Positions 32,601-43,823 of a DNA stretch of 64,000 bases are shown piece after piece. Where the stretch lies: the NCBI GenBank assembly GCA_949825045.1, contig OX463809.1, positions 2,693,501 through 2,757,500 of the forward strand, given 5' to 3'. Made by a program: the position numbers and the translations under genes. Source of the DNA: Argyresthia goedartella. Lineage: Eukaryota > Arthropoda > Insecta > Lepidoptera > Argyresthiidae. The notes beneath the pieces were generated by a model, which saw only the letters and a list, made by a program, of their open reading frames with translations, was not told where the DNA came from and did not search any database. Numbering within the stretch: the stretch's first letter is position 1; each line of letters opens with the position of its first letter.

Positions 32601-35600
32601 TACGATATATTGAATTAAATTTGGTAACTGTTTTTACCTATTATATATTATAAACTAAAACTAAACTATAACTGCACTAAACTAAATTAAAAATTTCCCA
32701 GAGTTCGCTGCCGGACGGGAGGGTGCCCAAGACGCTGGCACTGTTACCTCGCTGTATCGCAATACTGATGCGTTGAGCGAGGTAGGCGCCAGCTCTGCGG
32801 TAATTTGGTAACTTAAAACCTTTTTTGATTAAGACCGTAATTTTTATACATATGTAAAGTATTTGTCGTCATGGGATATTTTCTGTCCTAAAATTAAATT
32901 TATTAGTTGATTGATTGATTTGATCCGTTATCCAATTCTTTCTGTGAGGGGACATTCTTGTGATGGGGTGATGGGCGGCAAAATGCGATTCTATATTATT
33001 CAAAAAATATTTTCTCTCACTCCCTTCTCTTCCCCCCTCTCTCTATCTCTCTCCTTAGTAATGTCTCCTCTATCATACTTTGTCCACTCTATTAATGGTT
33101 TTTTGACAGCTATAAACCTATACATTTTTGACGTTTGCAATGAAAAATATTACTTATTATGTGTGCAATAAGGAAATGTCAAAAGACCATTAATAGAGTG
33201 GAAAAAGTATAGGGATTGTGGTTCACTTGGTAGTTCCAGTAGTGGATAATCCCAGTCCTAACAGCATGATAGTTAATATAAAAAATACGCAAAATCACTG
33301 ACAATTTTCTAACTTCTTGCTTGACAGAACTCGAAGAAATGCCACTATTGTTGTCCTAAATCAGAACAAAATAAACATTTCATTCACTTACCCTGAATGC
33401 TCTCCCTGCTAATAATAGAAGCAGAAGAGTCATCGATGAGCCGTCTGGGGGCCGGTATAGCGCGCCTGCGCAGGCACAAGTAGGACACTCCCAGTCCTAA
33501 CAGCATCAGTGTGAGGAAGAGAATCGCGCAGATAATCATCAAGATGTGGGTTCCCGCGAGGGGGGCGGCTATCGGTATCGGTTTCTCCGGCCTGTAGGGG
33601 GGGAAGTTTCGTATCGAAATGTAAGTTATGGCTAAGAATAAAGTTATGTCCAAATGAGGGTCTTGAGGATTGCTAGATTGTATAAACTATGTATAGTGAA
33701 AACCTTGCTAAGAACCGAAGTCACAAGAGGACTGTCCTGTCTATCCTTAATAACTAGTGTATAACGAGAGATTTTTTGAAGACGCATAATTTTATAGCTT
33801 AGACCTCGTAAACCTTTTACTCATTATGGTTGACAGGATTGTGCGGATGCGCAAACTGTCATATTTCCATATAAAGGATCGTGGGCGATTTAGTATGGAG
33901 TCTGGGCAAAATGCTCAACAACAGATAAGACCGATGTGATTTGATTGCTTTTAGAATGTAGATTACTTTATAAGTATACTCTCTGTCTCTTCCAAGCCGT
34001 ATTCGACAACGGAAAGTGCTTTAAAGGTTCCCTGGTTGGTTTCTGGGGCGTCGATCGTGTGCCCTCACTAGACTATTATAGCCAATCTTGGCAGAAAACG
34101 TGCGCCCACGCAGAGTGCAGGTCAGCACGCCATCCACGTAGTTGTATACTATGGCTGCTTGTAGTGGTCTAGCCTTCAGTTAGTCGAGCTTCGCGTCAAC
34201 TCAGCCCATCTTTGGGATTGGAAGCGGTAAACGCTTTGTTGCACCACGAGGAGAGATCAATGTTGCATTTCTTCATGTGTCTCTTCTAAACATCCTTAAA
34301 TCTGAGGAGTTGGCCGCCTGATCTCCGCTTGCCTTCCTGCTGTTCAGAGTAAAAGATGCGCTTGCATTGGACATGTTACTTGAATGGACGAGGAGAGAGT
34401 GGCGAAGCGCATCTTTTACTCTGAACTGCAGGAAGGTCCACTCCATCGTAGCTGTCGCCTCAACAGACTCTATTCCGCCGACATTCGCCCGTCGAAGTAC
34501 ACCGGTGTTTCTCACACGATCCCACCATTTGATTCATAATGACGCGAAGGCATCGAAAGATGGAATTTGTGGAATTGTGCGAATATGTTTGCGGTTCAAG
34601 CACCACGTCTCAGAGGAATACATCAGGTTAGGTATTACGAGCGCCATGTAAACAGATACTTTGGTAGCCAGCTTGATATCGTGCGAGCGGAAGACCTTGT
34701 CCCGAAGTTTGCCGAAAGATGCTGCCGCAGCTCCAATCCTGGCGTTTATTTCAGGCTCAATGTCGCAGTTGGATATTATACAGCTACCCAAGTATTTGAA
34801 CTTGTCTACCTACTTCAGTTTATCTTCGCCAAGTCGTATAATGTTCAAAGATAAATGGGAAGTTAAAAATTTCTTCGGTACTTTTTTTAAAAGCTTATTT
34901 TGGTGGCTTCTCATTCCTTATTGTTTATCAATATTTTCTTAAACCAAAAAATACAGTTTTATCTATTCAACAAGTTCTAAACAACGATACCCCACTGGTT
35001 CGGGTAGGTAGGTTCGCGCCGCCCCTCTTTAGCTGTATGGAACAAACCCTAATATATATATATACTAATATATATTTTTTCTGGCCTGTTGCCTATTGCC
35101 ACTAGTGTTGGTAATAATCATACTAGCAGTAGTATTGAGAAGCCGTTAACCATGAGTAAACTAATCAAATCAAACCTCCTAAACACTCGGCGGCGCATGG
35201 GTCACTAGTAGCTAACCTTTCTGTGACACCCTTTAAAATTTAGATAAAGTGGAACTGATGAGAAAAAATCCTATTTGTGTAATAATTGACCGAGCGAGCG
35301 CGTAGCGCATCGAAGCGGCTCCGTTTAAGCTTTGTCAAAAATACTTTTGTATATCCGGCTGTTTTCATCTACAGGTTGCATCTGTCAACCGATTCTCGTG
35401 ATTTTTTTTTTGAACAATTTCGATAATTATATTGTTGATTCAGTTTTTGTTTTATTTTTAAATGGCGGGGATATGGGTTTCCATGTTATATGAAAGGTTA
35501 GTTAAGTTATGTGTAAACGATACGGCTGCTGAGTATGAACTGAAGATTTATTAATAATATTTTGGTTATATAGAGATGATTACACATCTTGTTAACTATA

Positions 35601-38600
35601 GATCTTACATACTACACATACACTACTACATATTGTTGCGGCTACTTTCATACTCCAGGTGCATCCATAAGTTTGTATGTGGTATATTGAAAGATAATGC
35701 AGTCGGATTATTTAATTTGCTGTTCCACTTTAAGGGGGCCGGGGGGCTGCATCGCTCGCGAGGTCTACAGCTCAGAGCCACTAGTAGTAATATTATATGT
35801 ATCTCTTAATCTAATAGTAGTTTATGTGACTGATACATAATGCCTAATTGTGTACAGTTACATACACTAGTTTATCTACAAACATATCATAAGCTCTCTT
35901 TGATGTGTTCAGGAACCGCATGTTTGACCGGCATTGTGGCATTGAGTTACCTTCACAGACAAAGTAGGGGCGGCACGCAGGCGGGCGACGGCGTTCGAAA
36001 TTTGAAAGTCATGATATGTAGAAAATTTACACATTATGGTCATAATGTTCAATATTCAGATAAGAAATGAGTTTTTACAGAGTAGTTTAACATTATGGTG
36101 ACCGTAATGTGCGGTTTTTGGACGCAGTAAGTAAGAGGGTTTATGATACGTGTGTAGATAAAGGTATCTATGGATCTTGTTACCCGAAATAAAAATGATT
36201 TGATCTGATTTAAAATGACTTACGCAGCGACATAAGGGTTGAAGACGGGCTTGGGCACCAGAGGCGGCGGGTACCGACACACGATGGTGATGACCTCGTC
36301 TCCATCCATCTCCAACCCGGGGTGGAAACGGACCACGATGTTGTTGGTGAACACACGGAGGGGATCCTGGAATACAGACCATTATCATCATCATCATTCA
36401 TCATCGTCAGGATATGACAACGTGAGTAATCGTCACCGACATAGCTGGAAGACAGTGGATGCGAGAGGCTCAGGACTGATGCGGATGGCGTGATGACAAG
36501 AGGCCTTTACTCAGCGGTGAGTGAATGTGGGCTGATTGACTGATTATAACATCATCACCATCACATCATCAGTCTGTCAGGGAACCCTTGAGTATAGGCC
36601 TCCTCCTACCGGTAGAATGCATATGGTACGCCCATATCATGGAATTGATCATTTCATGAAATGGCCAACCATGGATTGATAATTTCATGAAATGGCCGGC
36701 AAGGACTCTTAATTTACTCTCTTAATCTCTTAATCCATGACTAGGGCACAAACATCCGTTCTCATCAAACAAATATTTAACCCCCACCGGGACTCGAACC
36801 CGGGATCGGCTTCGTAGGCAGGGTCACTGCCGACTCGGCCATTCGGGTCGTCCAACTATAGACACACCCACTCACAACTCAAGATAATACTACATTTTAT
36901 AATATTATCCTCAAAAAGTTACGCAACCTTTGAGTGTTTGTTAGTCAAACTTTGAGTTGGCCGTTGTGCATTCAGGCATCAAACATTATATGATGTCTAT
37001 CTTACACAGGCTTTCCCCACCCAGTAGTATAATTTCTCCTATTCGTACTACATTGTGCGATTGCAACACAGTTAGTTGCATACAATCACTGGCCGGTCGA
37101 TATTTCACTCGATACAAATGACTACAATCGATGGCCGAGGGCAACATAGGTACTGAAATAGCCTGTTCGAAGGGCAGCTCTAGTTATATGACAATGCTTT
37201 TGTTTTCTGATCTTATAACCTGCAATTGAGGATTAGTCTGTGTGTGGACTTAACCAACCCAGTATTTATGACTACCCGGGCCATTTCATATGTTGTAGAG
37301 AAACCTTTTCTGATTGACAAATCGTGTTTATTTTATCTGTTATATAGGGTCAGCCAGGGGATAGGGCCAGCAGCAGGAGTTAGGACATCTGAAATAGAAA
37401 AGTGGGGTGCAGAGGATGTGCACAAAGGCCCTGTTCAGGTAGGTCAGGTTCTATAACCGTCTGGAAAGATTTACTGATAGATTGACCCACCTGTCTCGTC
37501 CCGCATCCCTTTAATGGCAGCTCCAGCTTGTAGGACAGAGCTCCCTTGCCTGCCAGCTGACATGCTGAGTTACGGTCGAAGTCTGCGTATGCGATGCCGT
37601 AGAACTTTTCGTTGAATTTCAGCTCGATCTGGAATCACACAATCATTCCATCAACGTCATAGTCAGCGTAGCCTAGATGGACCCTCATAAAGACTTGATA
37701 TTTTTAGGTTTTTCGGCAGCGATTGGTATACTTAGTTTTTGTGAATAATACATTAATCAGGCGACCAACCACACTCACAAGGGAAGGAGATACCAACACA
37801 TGACAAACAGAACATATAACGTCAACCAAACGACTGGAGTGAACGTGAGAAGAGAAGAGTGTATGCCCCATTCACAACGTCTATTCCAGCAACCACCTTG
37901 AGTAGGCCTGCTTCATCGAATAGCTCTGCCATAGATTGTAGCGAACCCATATCTCCTACACTAAAACTGACAGTTAAAAAAACATAACATATATTGTCAC
38001 CGTCCGTTTTAGTGTCGAAAAAAGGTTAAAATCTCAAATTTCACAATAACTTAGGCGAGTATACGAGCCCTGAATATGTGGATCTGTCGTCATACTTCCA
38101 CCTATTTTTACGCCTTAAAGGTTCCGCGCCAACTGGCAAAGTGCTAGACAACGAACCTAACTGTTTACTCTAAAAATCAGCCGACGCAAAAACCGGGAAA
38201 TTGTTTAATTACAGTCAACCGTTGCGTTCCACTACTTTGGCTGAGTTTATACTTTTTTTTAACTCATTAACGGGCTGAGAAGCAAAGTAAGGACAGGTAC
38301 CTACACAAGGTACTAGAAAAAAACCCGTTTCCTGCGTTGTATGATAAATAGTGATTAGTAAATACAGTCATCGAGCTGACGACGGTTGACATCAACAACC
38401 ATAGTTAATGTCTATGTTTTGTTTTCTTATATGCAGGTCTTCCCGGAATAATATGAGTATAACAACCCTTTTATTACAAGCACACACATTTCCTGTGACT
38501 CCAGATGTGGTCCCGAGTCACAAACATGATTACCTATCCCATAAATCATACACAATGGTACATCTCTCTCTCGAGACTCTGCCACAAGAAAGCGACTAGA

Positions 38601-41600
38601 AAAAGATTTCTCGACGGGATTTCAAACTTAGAACCAATCAAGAAGCTCAACCCCGTCTTTATTAAAAGATACGACAATAGTGGCGAAAAACCAAATTTTG
38701 GTACATTATGGTCATAATGATCAATATTCAGATAAGAAATGAGTCTTTACAAGAAAGAGGGTTTATGATACGTGTGTAGATAAAGAATATAACGTATTTA
38801 TATAGCCTTATTCCAAGCGATAAGTGGATATATCAATAAAGCAATATTACCTGCATGGACCCAGCTGCACAGTTCAAGGCCGCCTTCGTCCTATTCAAGA
38901 ATATCACCGGACTCAAGTCGTCCAGTTTTGTGACCTGCAAAAAAAAAAAAAAATATTTTTCTAAAATTTGGTTCCCAACGCGATGACTATGAATGGCCAG
39001 CCGTTTTGTTGTAGTCGTCTAACCGCCGCACTCAGAGTCATTACAAAATATAATACAATCAAAAATGAGAAAAAATATTACTCTCCATTGTTTATAAGGC
39101 GCGAGTGGACGCGAAAAGTTGATCGAGTCTTATTGAGCCATAAATCCGATTCCAAATTTAAATTTACATACAAAATTTGATGCGCTGTACGACTCTGGGT
39201 ATGGCGGTAAGCACTCTTTGCTCGTTATTACTAACCAAGGAGGTTGCAACATAATTGTTAAAAACAGCTCTTACTCGACGAAGAAGGTTAGAAAAACGCT
39301 CATCTGCAACTGCTATGACCTGTTTGCTCATTTATATTATTTTGCTTAACGCCAGCCAGCAAGTTAAACGAATCTGATCTATTGGCATTATTTTTAGTTG
39401 GGTAGTATCAAAACGTATGAATTTAAATCCAGCTTTATGCTCGGCAAAAATACTTGTTTTGCCTGACTGAATTACCGAATAGCGAAAAAAAAAAACGCGA
39501 CTAGAAATACCGGCTTCGTCTGACAAATTTACTGAATTGAACTAGAGATCTAAAACAGCATATACCTTAAACATAATATACAAAACAAATGATTGATTTG
39601 CTGTTCTTACATGTTCAACCTAACACGAAGGATAAAGAGGGCTTCGCTACCTAAGCTACCGCAGCATTTTGATATTTGCTGTACAAATCAGTATTTTTGA
39701 TGTGCAGTTTAATATTTCCCATTATGTTATACGTGGTGTAACTAGGTGTAATTTAAAAACATAATTTTGAAAGAAAAAAAAACATTGTAACCGACTTGAT
39801 GTTTGATTTTTTAATTTTAAATCCCAAGTCAATCCGGCTAGTCTTTTGACTCATAAATGTTGGTTGGCATTTCTAGCCGAATAAAATTACAATTCATTAT
39901 CGTTTTACGTGTTCGTTGTCTAAAATATTTGACTCGCGTGAAAACTAAAGACAATTTATAGCATTGAAATGCGGCGCAATGCAAAAGCGCCGACCATCAT
40001 CGCGCGGGGTCCCGTAATAGCGGGATCCATCATACTGTCGCGCGTTAATAACAAAACCAGGACCTGTGCTCTGTCATACAGCCTGCGCACTGAGCGAACA
40101 CGACCCTGGCTTGCAACCAAGACACAGCTAATTGACTTTTAAAGAAGTATGTTAATAGGAAAGCCAGGAATTGGCGACTATCGTACAGCCTGCGCACTAA
40201 GCGAACACGATCCTGGCTTGAAACCAAGACACATTTAATTGACTATTAAAGAAGTATGTTAATGGTAAAGCCAGGAATTGGCATCTATCGTACAGCCTGC
40301 GCACTAAGCGGACACGATCCTGGCTTGAAACCAAGATACATTTAATTGACTATTGAAGAAGTATGTTGATGGTAAGGCCAGGAATTGGCATCTATCGTAC
40401 AGCCTGCGCACTAAGCGGACACGATCCTGGCTTGAAACCAAGACACATTTAATTGACTATTGAAGAAGTATGTTAACGGTAAAGCCGGGAATTGGCATCT
40501 ATCGTACAGCCTGCGCACTAAGCGGACACGATCCTGGCTTGAAACCAAGACACATTTAATTGACTATTGAAGAATTATTTTAATGGTTTAATCAGGAATT
40601 GGCGTCTATTGTACAGCCTGCGCACTAAGAAAACAAGATCCTGGCTTAAAACCAAGACACATTTAATTGACTATTGAAGAAGTATGTTAATAGTAAAGCC
40701 AGGAATTGGCGTCTAGAGTATAGGCTGCGCACTAAGCGGACACGATCCTGGCTTGAAACCAAGATACATTTAATTGACTATTGAAGAAGTATGTTGATGG
40801 TAAGGCCAGGAATTGGCATCTATCGTACAGCCTGCGCACTAAGCGGACACGATCCTGGCTTGAAACCAAGACACATTTAATTGACTATTGAAGAAGTATG
40901 TTAACGGTAAAGCCGGGAATTGGCATCTATCGTACAGCCTGCGCACTAAGCGGACACGATCCTGGCTTGAAACCAAGACACATTTAATTGACTATTGAAG
41001 AATTATTTTAATGGTTTAATCAGGAATTGGCGTCTATTGTACAGCCTGCGCACTAAGAAAACAAGATCCTGGCTTAAAACCAAGACACATTTAATTGACT
41101 ATTGAAGAAGTATGTTAATAGTAAAGCCAGGAATTGGCGTCTAGAGTACAGGCTGCACACTAAACAAACAAGATCCTGGCTTGCAACCAATACAAAACTA
41201 ATTGACTGTCGAAGAAGTATGATAATGGTAAAGCCAGGAATTGGCGTCTATTGTACAGCCTGCGCACTAGGAAAACAAGATCCTGGCTTGAAACCAAGAC
41301 ACATTTAATTGATTATTGAAGAAGTATGTTAATGGTAAAGCCAGGAATTGGCATATATCGTACAGCCTGCGCACTAAGCGGACACGATCCTGGCTTGAAA
41401 CCAAGATACTTTTAATTGACTATTGAAGAAGTATGTTAATGGTAAGGCCAGGAATTGGCATCTATCGTACAGCCTGCGCACTAAGCGGACACGATCCTGG
41501 CTTGAAACCAAGACACATTTAATTGACTATTGAAGAAGTATGTTAATGGTAAAGCCAGGAATTGGCATCTATCGTACAGCCTGTGCACTAAGCGGACACA

Positions 41601-43792
41601 ATCCTGGCTTGAAACCAAGACACATTTAATTGACTATTGAAGAAGTATGTTAATAGTAAAGCCAGGAATTGGCGTCTAGAGTACAGGCTGCACACTAAGC
41701 AAACAAGATCCTGGCTTGCAACCAAGACAAAACTAATTGACTGTCGAAGAAGTATGATAATGGTAAAGCCAGGAATTGGCGTCTATTGTACAGCCTGCGC
41801 ACTAGGAAAACAAGATCCTGGCTTGAAACCAAGACACATTTAATTGACTATTGAAGAAGTATGTTAATGGTAAAGCCAGGAATTGGCATCTATCGTACAG
41901 CCTGCGCACTAAGCGGACACGATCCTGGCTTGAAACCAAGATACATTTAATTGACTATTGAAGAAGTATGTTAATGGTAAGGCCAGGAATTGGCATCTAT
42001 CGCACAGCCTACGCACTAAGCGGACACGATCCTGGCTTGAAACCAAGACAAATTTAATTGACTATTGAAGAAGTATGTTAATGGTAAAGCCAGGAATTGG
42101 CATCTATCGTACAGCCTGCGCACTAAGCGGACACGATCCTGGCTTGAAACCAAGATACATTTAATTGACTATTGAAGAAGTATGTTAATGGTAAGGCCAG
42201 GAATTGGCATCTATCGTACAGCCTGCGCACTAAGCGGACACGATCCTGGCTTGAAACCAAGACACATTTAATTGACTATTGAAGAAGTATGTTAATGGTA
42301 AAGCCGGGAATTGGCATCTATCGTACAGCCTGCGCACTAAGCGAACACGATCCTGGCTTGAAACCAAGATACATTTAATTGACTATTGAAGAAGTATGTT
42401 AATGGTAAAGCCAGGAATTGGCATCTACTACACAGCCTGCGCACTAAGCGAACACAATCCTGGCTTGTAACCACAGACACAACTAATTGACTGTCGAAGA
42501 AGTATGATAATGGTAAAGCCAGGAATTGACTTGTTAATAAATTATGACATTGACTTACTTCACTAAACTAAACTTAATTGATCTTGCGTTTTTCATAGTC
42601 CTATTCGCATAACACCACTTTCCCATACACAGGCCAACAATCGGTGATCGAACATTTTCCGTTTGTTTATTTCGAAAATAGCGACACAAGAAAACAATGC
42701 CGGACCGATCCGCCGTCAAGTTTGTCAATGAATAGCATCTATCAAATTTACACGATCGAGCAAAGCCGCCGTGATCAAAAGACTAATAGGTGCGCAATAT
42801 AATTCGCCGGCACTAGCATTTTAGTTATAGGAAATTGTAAATTAATTAACTCAGCAATTCAGATGAACAGAATCTTGTAGTCATATTTTCAACTGGCATA
42901 GTAGAGAGCTAAAACCAGTACATATTATACTATTACTTTTATATTTTACTTTAATATTACTATATATTAATTTATCATTAATCTCGAGAATTTTAATTTG
43001 AAAAAATAATTTTGAAATGGCGACATCTACTGGTGGGAAGTGCAACTAATCCTTAACCACAGGGTTAGCCTTTTTTAGGGAGTAGTGAACATTCCTAGTT
43101 TTTCACTAATGTAAAAAACAAGAAATTTAATTGTATTTTTTTCTGAATAAGATTATTATTATTATATTATGGGAAATATTAAACTGCTCATCAAAAATAC
43201 TGATTTGCACAGCAAATATCAGAGCAAAATGCTGCGATCGAAGCGAAGCCCCCTTTATCCTTCGTGTTAGGTTGAACATGCAAGAACAACAAAAACACTT
43301 TTTGTGTTTAAAACATAAAAAGTGTTTTTGCTGATCCTTTTTTGCTGTTCAAATCAGTATTTTTGATGTGCGATTAAATACTAGCCTTATATTACTATTC
43401 AACTTGCAAAACACGCTTCTTCATAAAATCTTAGAAGTGATATGGCAGACAATCTAAAACTTCATAAAATCCACTTTTTGGACACTATGGATGTTACCAA
43501 AACTATCGGAAATAAATGAAATTGAAAAAATAATGTTCAAATTTGCTGCATCCCGACGACCCGAATGGCCGAGTCGGCAGTGACCCTGCCTACGAAGCCA
43601 AGGGTCCCGGGTTCGAGTCCCGGTGGGGGCAAATATTTGTTTGATGAGAACGGATGTTTGTACCCTATTCATTGTTGTTTATCTATCTAAGTATAATATT
43701 TATCTATATAAGTACGTGTATCGTTGTCTAGTACCCAAGATACAGGGAATCCTAGTTTGGGGCTAGATCAATGTGTGTAAATAGTGTCCAAG

Positions 43793-43823
<31 letters not shown>

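Noticed and set aside
41102..41843. Two identical 68-codon open frames
   Set aside because: They are products of the satellite unit repeating at 535 bases and have no coding character.
40040..42535. CRISPR-like array
   Set aside because: Units are contiguous 107-bp repeats without unique spacers, in a eukaryotic intron. The arrays at 2477 and 53590 were rejected for the same reason.
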